Notes: generated by a model not told the origin, from the letters alone. Shown: positions 49,215-58,344, numbered from the stretch's first letter. The stretch: 64,000 nucleotides of DNA from a bacterium (GCA_028713675.1 JAQTNV010000013.1:1-64000), one strand, 5' to 3'. Program-made: numbers and translations.

Positions 49215-49523
49215 GTGCCGTTAACCAGTCTCCGCCAGTCTCTAAAGAAATACAAAAGGGCTTTCTATCTCCTTTTTTTGGCCTGCCTGGTCGTGGTCAT
49301 CTACGGGATCCTCGGGGACCAGGGCTTTTTCCACCTGCACCGGCTCAAGCTCGAGCTTTCCGGCCTCCAGCAGAAAATCGTCGCCGTCGAAGCGGATAAC
49401 GCCCGGCTCCGCCAGGAAATCGGGCATTTGAAAACCGATCCGGTCTACATCGAGCGGCTCGCCCGCCAGGATCTGGGGATGCTCAAGGAAAACGAGGTCC
49501 TCTTCCTTTTCCGGGAACAATAA
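49215..49523 (+). CDS. ftsB: FtsB/DivIC-family cell-division protein
   Basis: The 102-aa protein starts at a GTG 15 bases after the tRNA. It has a short basic N-terminus, one membrane span (FYLLFLACLVVVIYGILG), and a coiled coil (LKLELSGLQQKIVAVEADNARLRQEIGHLKTD) followed by the conserved motif PVYIERLARQDLGMLKENEVLFLF. This is the FtsB/DivIC septum-formation signature; the protein links FtsQ and FtsL in the divisome. The stop overlaps the start of a GGDEF protein gene (TAATG), a less usual neighbour. Confidence 0.9.
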   Translation: MPLTSLRQSLKKYKRAFYLLFLACLVVVIYGILGDQGFFHLHRLKLELSGLQQKIVAVEADNARLRQEIGHLKTDPVYIERLARQDLGMLKENEVLFLFREQ

Positions 49524-51808
49524 TGGCCAAGGGAGGATCCTGGGAGCACAAGGTCCAACGCTTCCTTTATCCTTCCGCGATCCCGTTTTTTTCCCTCTTT
49601 GTCATTTTTGATTACTTTTCCAAGCTCCGGGACCTTTCCGCCTCCCCCATCGTCCTGGTGGTGGTCCTGGTCGCCCTGACCGGGGAAAAACTGCTTTCCT
49701 ACCTCCGGGTAGAAAAGCCCTCTCTGCGGGACAACCTCGAATTCGGCTTTCTCCTGGTCCTCACCTTCGAGATCCCGCTCCAGGCCACCGGGGAGATCGG
49801 GGCCCTGCTTTATCCCCTCAAGTATTTCGTCCTCACCATGCTCGCCATTTATTTTCCGATCCTCCACGCCCTCCTGATCCTGCTCTTCGCGCTCTCCCTG
49901 GAAACCGCCCACCAGCTGATCAAGCTCGAAAACTCCCTGGGCCAGCTGGAAACCCTGGGTTCGCACGCTTTCTTCATGCTGGTTTTCGTCCTGGTTTTCG
50001 GGGGCGCCTTCAAATCCGAGCGCAAGTGGCGCGGCAAGGCCGAATCCCGCCTGGCCGAGATCAACCGCGACGCCCGTTCCCTGGGCGAGGCGGGGGCGGG
50101 GCACGCCGGCGAGCGCGGGGAGCCCAGCACCTTCAAGCTGGAAAAGATCTCCAAGGAATTCCGGGAAAAGCGGGAAATCGCCCAGGCCTTCGACCTGGAC
50201 GACCGGATCTACCGGGTCCTGGAAATCCTGAAGCGGACCATCCATCCCTTCTCCGTCCTGATTTATTTCTGGGAGCCCGACGGCAACCGGCTTAAGCTCA
50301 AGGACGGCATCTCCGACAGCGATTACCTGAATTTCGAGAAAACCTTCCGCACCGGCGAGGGGGTGGTCGGCTGGGTTTACCAGAACCATTCCCCCATCCA
50401 GCTGAACGAGCTGGCCAATCCCCTGAAGGGGATAAATTACTACTCGCGGGAAGAGGGCATTCATTCCTTCCTGGCGGTCCCGATTCTCCGGGGGTCCTTC
50501 CTCTCCTCCCGGCGCGCCCCGGAGGCCGGGGACCCGGAAAAAACCCCGCGCCTGAGCCATGCCCCGGCGGATTCCGCCCCCGAGATCATCGGCGTCCTCG
50601 CCATCGATTCCCGCGACATCTCCGCTTTCTCCGACGAACAGCGCAAGCTTCTCGAGGTGGTCGCCCACCAGATCGTGGACACGATTGAAAACGCCGAGAT
50701 CCGCCACCAGATGTCGATCGAGGCCACCGAGTTCGCCGCCTTCTACGAAATCTCGAAAAGACTCTCCGCCGCCCTCCGCATGGAGGAGGTTTTGAACCTG
50801 GGCCTGGATTCCATCCGCGAGACCGTGCCCTACGACTTCGCCGCCATCGCCACTTTCGACGAGTCCACCGGGAAAAGCGTGATCCAGGCCGCCCGGGGCG
50901 AGGGTGCCGAGGCCACCCTCCAGAAAAGCTTCGGGATCGAGGACGGGCTGGTCGGCTGGGTCCTGGACTCCTACCGGAAAATCTTCTGCAAAGGAAACCT
51001 GCACGAGCGCGACCAGGAACGTCCCATCTTCTCCAAAGAAATCAAGATCCGGGGGGCCCGCTCCATCCTGACCATACCGTTTTCCGTGGAAGGGCGGGTC
51101 ATCGGTTCCTTTACCCTGCTGGGCAAGGCGGCGAATCTGTTCTCCGATTACGAGGTCAAGATCTTCGATGTCCTGGCCAACCAGATCGCCATCTCCCTGG
51201 AAAAATCCCGGCTCTTCCACGAAAAGGAGGCCGAGGCGGTCACCGACCCGATCACCGGGCTCTCCAATCACCGGCGCTTCCAGGAGCGGATCCGGGAGGA
51301 GTTCCTCCGCTCGGTGCGGCACCCGGAGCCGCTCTCCCTCATCCTGATCGACCTGGATTTCTTCAAAAAGGTGAACGACCGCTACGGCCACCCGGCCGGC
51401 GACGCGGTCCTCCGGGGTCTGTCCCGCATCCTGAAGGGGGCGGCCCGCGAGGTGGACCTGGTCGCCCGCTACGGCGGGGAGGAGTTTACCCTCCTCCTGC
51501 CCAACACCGATTCCGAAGGGGGGATGAAGCTGGCCGAGCGCATCCGCCGGCTGGTGGAGTCAACCTCTTTCCCGATTGAGGGGGGAAGCAAGATCGGGGT
51601 CACCATCTCCATCGGCGTGGCCAGCTGCCCGGAGGACGCCAAGGACCCGGACGAGCTTCTCCAGAAAGCCGACCTCGCCCTTTACACCGCCAAACAGAAG
51701 GGTCGCAACTGCGTCGTCCCCTTCCACCGGGTGGCCAAGGAAAAAGAGAAGGAAAAAGCCGAAGCCCCCGAAGGCGGGAAAAAAGAAGATAGCGACTGGA
51801 AGTTCTAG
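49523..51808 (+). CDS. Membrane GAF-GAF-GGDEF diguanylate cyclase
   Basis: The 761-aa protein has about five N-terminal membrane spans (about 15-165), a linker, two GAF domains (about 230-390 and 420-570) and a C-terminal GGDEF domain (about 580-740) starting DPITGLSNHRRF. The active site is GGEEF (RYGGEEFTLLL) and the inhibitory I-site REVD lies five residues before it, so the enzyme is likely active and product-inhibited in making c-di-GMP. The extreme C-terminus is Lys/Glu-rich. It starts within the ftsB stop codon, suggesting cell-cycle-linked expression, although that is inference. Confidence 0.93.
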   Translation: MAKGGSWEHKVQRFLYPSAIPFFSLFVIFDYFSKLRDLSASPIVLVVVLVALTGEKLLSYLRVEKPSLRDNLEFGFLLVLTFEIPLQATGEIGALLYPLKYFVLTMLAIYFPILHALLILLFALSLETAHQLIKLENSLGQLETLGSHAFFMLVFVLVFGGAFKSERKWRGKAESRLAEINRDARSLGEAGAGHAGERGEPSTFKLEKISKEFREKREIAQAFDLDDRIYRVLEILKRTIHPFSVLIYFWEPDGNRLKLKDGISDSDYLNFEKTFRTGEGVVGWVYQNHSPIQLNELANPLKGINYYSREEGIHSFLAVPILRGSFLSSRRAPEAGDPEKTPRLSHAPADSAPEIIGVLAIDSRDISAFSDEQRKLLEVVAHQIVDTIENAEIRHQMSIEATEFAAFYEISKRLSAALRMEEVLNLGLDSIRETVPYDFAAIATFDESTGKSVIQAARGEGAEATLQKSFGIEDGLVGWVLDSYRKIFCKGNLHERDQERPIFSKEIKIRGARSILTIPFSVEGRVIGSFTLLGKAANLFSDYEVKIFDVLANQIAISLEKSRLFHEKEAEAVTDPITGLSNHRRFQERIREEFLRSVRHPEPLSLILIDLDFFKKVNDRYGHPAGDAVLRGLSRILKGAAREVDLVARYGGEEFTLLLPNTDSEGGMKLAERIRRLVESTSFPIEGGSKIGVTISIGVASCPEDAKDPDELLQKADLALYTAKQKGRNCVVPFHRVAKEKEKEKAEAPEGGKKEDSDWKF

Positions 51809-51895
51809 CGAACCCGTCGAAGGGTTCGCGGGTGTTGGGAGGGCACCAGGCCCTCCCCGACTTTTTTGCTTTGAGCTTTGACCTATGACCTACGA

Positions 51896-52047
51896 CTGGA
51901 TTCCGGCTTTCGCCGGAATGACGATCTTACAACTGAGATAAATAAACCCCCCAAGACCGGCAGGCCCCGGGGGGATTTTATGGTGCCGTCATTCCGCACT
52001 TGCGGCGGAATTCATTTTCCCTGGATTCCGGCTTTCGCCGGAATGAC
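51896..52047. repeat. Two GTCATTCCGGCG palindromes flanking a GC-rich hairpin
   Basis: Copies of the dispersed palindrome occur at about 51896-51922 and 52021-52047, with a truncated one near 51989. Between them, CCCCCC (51947-51952) and GGGGGG (51969-51974) followed by ATTTTA form a possible terminator for the diguanylate cyclase gene. Confidence 0.7.
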
Positions 52048-52057
52048 GATCTGACAA

Positions 52058-53665
52058 CTACAGATACCTTTCCACCCCGTACTTCAAAAATTTCTCTTTC
52101 CCGAATTCATGTTTGTCCGAGGGATCGTCGCTCGGATACCAGTAACCCTTCCCGTCGCAGGTGAACTTAAGCAGGATCACCCTGGTTTCACCCTCCGGGG
52201 AATAGATGACAATCTGCCCGCGGCCCTGCCGATGGCCCACCAGGTTGATCGAAACCTCGGCCCGCAGGGTATTGTCCGCGTCATAGTTTTCCGCTGTGAT
52301 CCCGGTTTCCTCCGAGTCCCGGTAACGGTCAACCTCGATCCGGGAATAGCCGCCGTCCGGCTGGGTCCGCGTTCCGGTAATGTTCAGGCCGGATTCGTCG
52401 CGGGTAACCGTCAAATCCAGCGTTCCGCCCCGGTAAAGCTCTCCGGTGACGTGGACCACGATGGCCGGCTTGGGAGAGGCCGCTTCCCAATCCGCGCAGC
52501 TCGCCGGGCTCTCAACCTTACGGGTCAAAGTCCGGGTCAGGGTCTGGCCGTTGCTCAAGGTGAGCTTGGAGGAGACCTGGTCGGTCAACCCCTGTCTGTT
52601 GATAACGGTCACCTCGCGGACCGGCACGGTTACCCCCTCCGGCAGATCGGCGTCGAGGGGAAAGGTGCGGGTCACGTTGATCGTGCCCGTGTCATCCAGG
52701 GGGCACCGGGGGGTGGCACCGGGATTGATCACGGCCCGGACGGAGAGCTCGCCCCCCTTCCGGTTCAGGCGGAAGGAACTGGTGTAAATCATCCCGTTTT
52801 CATGTTTCACGGAACGGTGGAAATAGGCGGTAACCCCGTCCGGGAAGGTCTTGAGGGTTTCCCGGATCCGGGTCGCGGCGTCCAGGGAAACGGACTCCTG
52901 AACCTGCGCGGGCTCGATCACGTCCTCACGGCAGACCTTGACCGACTCGGGAAAACCGGTGGTGGTCCAGGTGAAACTGTAATAAGGGTTGGAGGTGTCT
53001 TCCGAATACACCCCGGTTCCCGTGGTCGAAAGCTCCGGGGCCTGACCCTGGGGGGACCGGACCACCGAGAAGCTGACGGAAACATAGGCGGCCGGGCTGA
53101 GCGCCGGATGCTTGGGGGCATAGTGACGGGTGAGATTCAGGTCGCCCGCGGTCCCGGTCAGGGAGCTGGAATAGACCAGCGGCGAAGTCGTTTGGGCCTC
53201 GGCGGATTCCAGCCAATGTCTCTCCGGGAACAGGAAGGGAACATCCAGGTTCTTGACCCGGCACGAGGATTTGTCCAGCGCGCCGCAATTGTAATATTCA
53301 ACCACCACATTGCTTTTATCCACGGTCCCCTTGGGCATGAGCTCGAAGGGAACGAAAGCCCGGGGGATGATCAACCCGGATTCGTCGGTCGTAACCGCCA
53401 TGGGAAAGACCGGGTCCGGGGGCGCCAGCGCTACGCCCTCGCCCAGAACCGCGTCGTTTTCCTGATCGGTAATGTCGCCGGTGTCCTCCTCGAAATCGGC
53501 CGCGCTCTGGCCGGCGTCAATCTCGGCCGCCAGCGACTGGGCCTCAGCGGATTCATCCTGGGAAGAGACCGCCGCCTTCCCTCCTCCCCCGCAGGCGGCC
53601 AGGAACAGCAGGGCGCCGCCCGCCAGGACGACCAGTCCGATTCTGCCTAATTGGTTCTTCTTCAT
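52058..53665 (-). CDS. Secreted lipoprotein of unknown function, 535 aa
   Basis: The protein has a lipoprotein signal peptide (GGALLFLAACGGGG) and a Glu/Asp/Ala-rich stalk (about 35-75), followed by a long beta-rich domain with many Thr and repeated strand patterns such as RVTRTF and TRTLTRKVESP. No catalytic motif is apparent. A Cys in KSSCRVKNL and paired Cys elsewhere suggest a periplasmic or cell-surface location. It has a good ribosome-binding site (GGAGGAGTAG) and no operon partner. Confidence 0.75.
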   Translation of the reverse strand: MKKNQLGRIGLVVLAGGALLFLAACGGGGKAAVSSQDESAEAQSLAAEIDAGQSAADFEEDTGDITDQENDAVLGEGVALAPPDPVFPMAVTTDESGLIIPRAFVPFELMPKGTVDKSNVVVEYYNCGALDKSSCRVKNLDVPFLFPERHWLESAEAQTTSPLVYSSSLTGTAGDLNLTRHYAPKHPALSPAAYVSVSFSVVRSPQGQAPELSTTGTGVYSEDTSNPYYSFTWTTTGFPESVKVCREDVIEPAQVQESVSLDAATRIRETLKTFPDGVTAYFHRSVKHENGMIYTSSFRLNRKGGELSVRAVINPGATPRCPLDDTGTINVTRTFPLDADLPEGVTVPVREVTVINRQGLTDQVSSKLTLSNGQTLTRTLTRKVESPASCADWEAASPKPAIVVHVTGELYRGGTLDLTVTRDESGLNITGTRTQPDGGYSRIEVDRYRDSEETGITAENYDADNTLRAEVSINLVGHRQGRGQIVIYSPEGETRVILLKFTCDGKGYWYPSDDPSDKHEFGKEKFLKYGVERYL

Positions 53666-54289
53666 TTCTACTCCTCCCTTTTCCAGGTTTCTTGTCTTTC
53701 GAGTCTCTTTACTGGATATAAACCCGGTCCAGGAAAAAAGGTTTCATCTGATCTGGATATTAGAATAATTACCGGTTGATGGGGAATTTGGTCATTCCGG
53801 CGAAAGCCGGAATCCAGGCGTTTTTGTTTTTTTGGGGGGAAGGTTTCGCTCTTTTATGATCGACCGCCGAGTCAACTCCACTGAGGCTCCGCTGCCCAAG
53901 CCGCAGACCACCGTATAAATCTGTCATTCTGAGACCGCCTCCGGCGGGCGAAGAATCTCGCCTTTGCCATCGCTCTTTTCTTTTTTGGGGGAAAGGTTTC
54001 ACTCCGCGCACTAATATGTGCAGTGCCGTAATCACGGCAGGCTGACCCGCCCCTCCGGGGCAATCAGGGTCTAGCCTGTATCGATAAATACTATATCGTC
54101 GAGTTCATCAAGCCTGATTTACCGGAAGTGCGAGTCGCGAGAACCTTCCCCCCGGGCTTCTGTAAACCCATTAAACCCGATGAACCAGACAAACCCTATA
54201 GACCCAAAGAATACAATAGACGTCTCACGCCTATCTTCTTACTTCCTATTTTTTTGCTGCTTACTGCTTACTGCCTACTGCTTACTTCT
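53666..54289. repeat. Spacer with a second 230-bp dispersed element
   Basis: Within 53921-54158 lies a copy of the dispersed element: CTCCGCGCACTAATATG, GGGTCTAGCCTG, ATCGATAAATACT and CGAGTCGCGAGAACC. A palindrome copy is at 53791-53817, and a partial element lies between them. The last 130 bases hold CTTACTGCCTACTGC phrases. No gene is supported. Confidence 0.75.
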
Positions 54290-54817
54290 TCATGAGGAGT
54301 GCCGGTGTTCCAGAACCAGCGACAAAACCGTGGTCAGCTTGGCGATGTCCTGGTTGGCCTGGCGGAGGCGCTCGGCCATGATGAGGCAGAGGTTGCGCAT
54401 CAATTTAAAACCCAGGTTGGGGTTCTCCTGAACCAGGGTATCCAGGTCCGACCGGGAAAATTCCAGGAGCCGGCAGGGGGAGAGGGCGGTGATCGTGGCC
54501 GTCCGGTTGGCGGGTTCCTCCCCCAGAAGCCCCTGCTCGCCGAAAATGGCATGGTCGTCTCCGGAATACTTGACCAGCCCCTTTTCTTCGGGCGTGGCCT
54601 TTCCGCCCAGCTGCGCGGGCAGGGCGATCCGGATGGAAACCGAGACCTGGCCTTCCAGGAGCAGGTAAACCTGGTTGCCCACCTCTCCTTCCCGGATCAC
54701 CATCTCCCCCGGCTGGATCTGGAGCGGCCGCAGGAGCTGGGTTATACGTTTCAATTCCTCCTCCGAGAGTCCGGAGAAAATCGGGAAGGCAGACAGGGAT
54801 TTAGGATTGGAAGTCAT
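54290..54817 (-). CDS. Cyclic-nucleotide-binding-domain protein
   Basis: The 175-aa protein is a cAMP-receptor-type beta-roll, with FSGLSEEELKRITQLLRPLQIQPGEMVIREGEVGNQVYLLLEGQVSV and a phosphate-binding cassette region (IFGEQGLLGEEPANRTATI). The expected Arg of the cassette lies in the RTAT segment. There is no DNA-binding domain. Its start overlaps the stop of the upstream K+-channel gene by four bases (ATGA), so it probably acts as a separate regulatory subunit of that channel. The ligand is unknown. Confidence 0.88.
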   Translation of the reverse strand: MTSNPKSLSAFPIFSGLSEEELKRITQLLRPLQIQPGEMVIREGEVGNQVYLLLEGQVSVSIRIALPAQLGGKATPEEKGLVKYSGDDHAIFGEQGLLGEEPANRTATITALSPCRLLEFSRSDLDTLVQENPNLGFKLMRNLCLIMAERLRQANQDIAKLTTVLSLVLEHRHSS

Positions 54818-55965
54818 GACCGCCCTCCCAGGAGCAGGGCCAGATCCTTGGGTTCGATTATTTGCTCGTCAGGGGGAGCGATCTGGACCTGGAGTCCGGC
54901 GCGCTGGGTAAGCATTCCCGGTTCGGACTCGCTCAGCTTGCGGGTAATGAACTGGTCGATCGCCGAGGAATCGGTAGAGAGGATATCCGACAGGGAAATC
55001 CCCTTCCGGGATTCCGAGACCAGGCCGATCACCAGGGCCGAACTCTTCTCCCGGAAATGCGAGAAAGCATCCCGGAAGGTTTTTCCCACCAGACCGGCGG
55101 GAATGGAAACGATTTTCAGGGATTGGGCCGAACCGGGCTGGAGCAGAAGGTCCAGGGTCCGGGGCATCCCGGAAGATAAAACCCCGCTGGCCAGGATGAA
55201 GGGGGTGTAGGAATCACCGCAGACAATCTCGTTCACCCGGGCCCGCCGGAGATGGGGAATATTCTCCTCCCGCTGGATCTCAGCGGTAATCCGGAGGCCG
55301 GGATTGGCCGCCCGGAGTGCCAGGGCCGCGAGAATGGTCCTTTCGTCGGTCCGTTCCGGGAAGGTGAAATCGGAAAGGATCAGGGCCGCCTTGGCCTGGG
55401 CTGCGTTTCCCTGCTTGAGAATTTCCTCGTGCACGTAGTCGCCCCGGAGAAAATGCAGGTGCCGGTCCTTGGTCTGGGACATGACCTCCATCATCTTATC
55501 CTCCTCCGCCTGGTTGATCACCAGGATGGAAAGATTCTCGGGATGCATCTTGCGGATGGCGCCGATGATCCGGGCCAGGCGGAAGTTATACCCGCAGATG
55601 ATCAGGTGCCCGCTTAAACTGATTTTTTCCATTCCCAACCCCCTCAGGATTTTCCTTTCGACCAGGACCGAAGCCACGGTCCCGGTGATGAGCGACATGG
55701 AAATTATACCCAGGAACATCACCCCCGCGGCCAGGATCCTTCCGATTCCCGTCTGCGGAACTATGTCCCCGTAACCGGTGGTGGAAGCCGTGACCATGGC
55801 CCACCAGAAGGCGTCCCCCAGCCCGCGGAAACCCTCGTTGGCCGCCTGGCTTTCGAAGAAAGACACCAGGAGAACCAGGGTGACAAAAATGGCGATGATG
55901 GAAGAGAAAAGCAAAACCCGGCTGTTCAGAAGCAGCCGGACCCTTCCCCAGGATATTGCGGACAT
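54814..55965 (-). CDS. Two-TM potassium channel with RCK (TrkA-like) domains
   Basis: The 383-aa protein has two membrane spans around a pore loop with the selectivity filter TTGYGD (MVTASTTGYGDIVPQT), then a TrkA-N/RCK domain (about 105-240: GHLIICGYNFRLARII) and a TrkA-C-like part (about 250-383). This is the MthK-type calcium- or nucleotide-gated channel. The downstream gene encodes a free cyclic-nucleotide-binding domain, in contrast to channels where such a domain is fused to the pore. Confidence 0.9.
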   Translation of the reverse strand: MSAISWGRVRLLLNSRVLLFSSIIAIFVTLVLLVSFFESQAANEGFRGLGDAFWWAMVTASTTGYGDIVPQTGIGRILAAGVMFLGIISMSLITGTVASVLVERKILRGLGMEKISLSGHLIICGYNFRLARIIGAIRKMHPENLSILVINQAEEDKMMEVMSQTKDRHLHFLRGDYVHEEILKQGNAAQAKAALILSDFTFPERTDERTILAALALRAANPGLRITAEIQREENIPHLRRARVNEIVCGDSYTPFILASGVLSSGMPRTLDLLLQPGSAQSLKIVSIPAGLVGKTFRDAFSHFREKSSALVIGLVSESRKGISLSDILSTDSSAIDQFITRKLSESEPGMLTQRAGLQVQIAPPDEQIIEPKDLALLLGGRS

Positions 55966-56109
55966 GGTTTTTTTATTTTACCAGATAATGGGACCGGGGT
56001 TCAGTTCTGCTCAAATTAAATTAAAACCCCCCACCCTCTCGTCTCCCCGCGGGGAGGTGTTGAAGGTGAGGGGAAAATTTATGTTTCGGACAGCGCCGGG
56101 TCCGGGTTT

Positions 56110-57003
56110 TCAGCTGAAGAACCGGATCACCCGGGGAATCCACTCGGCAAATGACGAGTATGTGATGCAGACCGAGATCCCGAGTCCCAGCACCAGGAGA
56201 ATCAGGCCCACCGTCCGGCCGACCTTGGCCAGGACGGGAGAGGCGGGGGGAACCTGGTGCCAGAAAAGAGCATTGTCCTTTTGCACCCGTTCCAGTTCGG
56301 CCGGCCGGTCCTCGGCAAATTCGTGCATGCTCATCCGCCCGGTCACGATCACCATGTCCATCGGGAACTTTTCCCGGCGGAGATGGGCATTGAAGAAATG
56401 AATGAAGAAGATGAAGCAGACCGCCAGGGAGGCCTCGATCCCGTGGATGATGGTCGACATGCTGATCGCGAAGCCGGGCAGCAGGCGGGTGAAGAAAGCC
56501 GGGAACCAGAGGATCAGGCCGGTCACCCCCAGGGCGAAATTCCCCCAGGCCTCGGCGAAGAAATCGAATTTTTCCCAGTAGGCCCAGCGGTCGATCTTCG
56601 GGCGTCTGCCCCCGATGCAAAACCAGATCACCATCTGGGCGACGTGAATGACGTCTTCCACCCGGGGAATGATCGAGTCGGGCCCCCAGAAAAGCCCTTT
56701 CTCCCGTTTGATCACGAAGCGGTAAGCGATTTCCGCGAAATAGAGGCCGATATAAATGAAGGTCAGGATCGCCCCGAACCGGTGCAGGTAGCGGGCGTTT
56801 TCGTAACCGCCCAGGGCCGAGAGAATCATTTTCGCCCAGGCCCATTCATGGAACTTCAGGGGGATCCCGGTGAAAGCCAGGATGAAAAACGCGATCACGA
56901 CCAGCAGGTGGATGAACCGCTGGTAACCGGAAAGCCGGAGAATCTCCCGGGTCTCGACCGGTCCGGAGCCGGCCTGTGCTGGGGTGTGAGCTACTTCTGA
57001 CAT
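56110..57003 (-). CDS. Cytochrome b561-type membrane subunit
   Basis: From ATG 57003 (297 aa) the protein has four or five membrane spans with histidines suitable for haem b (RFIHLLVVIAFF, ARYLHRFGAILTF, STIIHGIEASLA, FIHFFNAHLRRE), as in the gamma subunits of formate dehydrogenases and thiosulfate or polysulfide reductases. The start is one base after the stop of the multihaem cytochrome gene (TAACATG), with a GGAGG site. It would pass electrons between menaquinone and the periplasmic cytochromes encoded upstream. Confidence 0.88.
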   Translation of the reverse strand: MSEVAHTPAQAGSGPVETREILRLSGYQRFIHLLVVIAFFILAFTGIPLKFHEWAWAKMILSALGGYENARYLHRFGAILTFIYIGLYFAEIAYRFVIKREKGLFWGPDSIIPRVEDVIHVAQMVIWFCIGGRRPKIDRWAYWEKFDFFAEAWGNFALGVTGLILWFPAFFTRLLPGFAISMSTIIHGIEASLAVCFIFFIHFFNAHLRREKFPMDMVIVTGRMSMHEFAEDRPAELERVQKDNALFWHQVPPASPVLAKVGRTVGLILLVLGLGISVCITYSSFAEWIPRVIRFFS

Positions 57004-57004
57004 G

Positions 57005-57853
57005 TTAAGCACCTCCTCCGGTTTCAGACGGGGGATTGGATCCCGAATCTTTCTTCTTCTTCCGATTTTCCAGCCAGTCCCGGACAAACCAGAGGATCGT
57101 ATGGGGAACCCACAATCCGAAGGCAAAACACACAATCAGGATCATGACTAAATAAGTCCAGAACTCGATCGGGCTCTTCTTGACGGAGAACCTGTCGCTA
57201 TGCACATCGTACTGGGCGAACTTGGTCGTGGCGTCCTTGTGGCAGTACAGGCAGGTGGCGAGGGCCCTTTCCTTGGAAACGTTGGACTGGGGATCGGAAG
57301 CCGGCAGGATCTCGTGAGCCGAATGGCAGTCCCAGCAGAGCGGCATGTCCTTCGTTTCGCCCAGGTCGACGACCTTCCCGTGATAGGTATCCAAATAGGT
57401 GCGCTTGTAATCCTCGTGACACTGGCCGCACTGGTCCAGGGTGGCTCTCTTGTATTTGTCGGTATTAACCTTCTGGATCTGGTGGGTCCCATGACAGCTC
57501 AGGCAGTCCGGCGCCGTGGCGGGATCGGCCTCAAAGACCTGGGCGTGGATCGATTTCTTGTAAGCCTCCACCTCCTGGGAATGACAGATCCCGCAGTCAA
57601 CCTTCCCGGGCTGGTCCGAGGGATGGGCATCCGTGATCCCGGTATGGCAGCTGGTGCAGGAAAGACTCCCGTGAACGGACTGGAGGTAATCCTTCTGCTC
57701 CACGAAAAGGGATTGGGTCTTCCCGCCCGCGAGATCCTTTTTCAGGTCCTTGTCCGCGTGACAGGACAGACAATTCGGGGGCTCCTGCGCCCCGAGAGTC
57801 AGGGGCAGAAGGAGGGTCAGGGCCGACGCGTATAATAGTCCTTGGATCTTCAT
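57005..57853 (-). CDS. Heptahaem c-type cytochrome with C-terminal membrane anchor
   Basis: The 282-aa protein has a signal peptide (MKIQGLLYASALTLLLPLTLGAQ), seven CXXCH haem-binding motifs (CLSCH, CTSCH, CGICH, CLSCH, CGQCH, CWDCH, CLYCH) and a C-terminal hydrophobic segment (FWTYLVMILIVCFAFGLWVPHTILWF) followed by a basic tail. It should be periplasmic and membrane-anchored, passing electrons between quinone-linked cytochrome b and the tetrahaem cytochrome. Its start overlaps the stop of the upstream tetrahaem gene (TAATG). Confidence 0.93.
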   Translation of the reverse strand: MKIQGLLYASALTLLLPLTLGAQEPPNCLSCHADKDLKKDLAGGKTQSLFVEQKDYLQSVHGSLSCTSCHTGITDAHPSDQPGKVDCGICHSQEVEAYKKSIHAQVFEADPATAPDCLSCHGTHQIQKVNTDKYKRATLDQCGQCHEDYKRTYLDTYHGKVVDLGETKDMPLCWDCHSAHEILPASDPQSNVSKERALATCLYCHKDATTKFAQYDVHSDRFSVKKSPIEFWTYLVMILIVCFAFGLWVPHTILWFVRDWLENRKKKKDSGSNPPSETGGGA

Positions 57854-58245
57854 TACTTTTTCTTCGGGTGGCATTCCATGCACTTGGTCGGAGCCTTTTT
57901 CCCGGCCGCAACTTCCTTCTTATGGCAATCGATGCAGGCCTTATGGTAAGCATCTTTCAAGGCCGGGGCCTTGTCCTTTTTCACGGCGGGATCGTGGCAG
58001 GCCGAGCATTTCTTCACCGTGGCGTCGCCATCTTTATATTCATGGTGGCAATCCACGCACTTATTCTTATATTTTTCCACGTGGTCCTTGTGATTAAGAT
58101 CCACGGGAGAGAAGGTTTTCTGGATTTCATTGATGGTCATTTTGTCGGGGGCCGCGGGAGCCGCGGTCTGCGCCCGGGAGGACATCAGAAATAAAACACC
58201 GGCGATAGCCACCGCCCCGATTCCGATGAATTTTAACGTTTTCAT
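57853..58245 (-). CDS. Tetrahaem cytochrome c3-like protein
   Basis: The 130-aa protein has an N-terminal signal peptide (MKTLKFIGIGAVAIAGVLFLMSSRAQ) and four CXXCH motifs (CVDCH, CSACH, CIDCH, CMECH). Isolated histidines (NHKDHVEKY and DAYHKAC) can serve as the sixth ligands, as in cytochrome c3. It is periplasmic and is first in a three-gene operon. A sigma-70-type promoter (TTGACA, 16 bp, TATACA) lies 39-66 bases upstream of the start. Confidence 0.93.
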   Translation of the reverse strand: MKTLKFIGIGAVAIAGVLFLMSSRAQTAAPAAPDKMTINEIQKTFSPVDLNHKDHVEKYKNKCVDCHHEYKDGDATVKKCSACHDPAVKKDKAPALKDAYHKACIDCHKKEVAAGKKAPTKCMECHPKKK

Positions 58246-58283
58246 CTCGATCTCCCTCCTTATGTTATATAAACCGCCGTTAG

Positions 58284-58311
58284 TGTATACAATTCAATTT
58301 AAGCCTGTCAA
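58284..58311 (-). promoter_or_regulatory. Promoter of the multihaem cytochrome operon
   Basis: Minus-strand TTGACA (58306-58311), a 16-bp spacer and TATACA (58284-58289). Transcription would start near 58277, and the start codon is at 58245 with an AAGGAGGG site. Confidence 0.7.
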
Positions 58312-58344
58312 GCCCAGCAACCAAATTTCGCGAAAGACCTTTGC

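Noticed and set aside
49445-51391. 648-aa minus-strand open frame opposite the diguanylate cyclase
   Set aside because: Same antisense artefact; the GAF and GGDEF motifs are on the plus strand.
52109-53650. 513-aa plus-strand open frame opposite the lipoprotein gene
   Set aside because: The minus-strand protein has a lipobox and ribosome-binding site; this frame does not.
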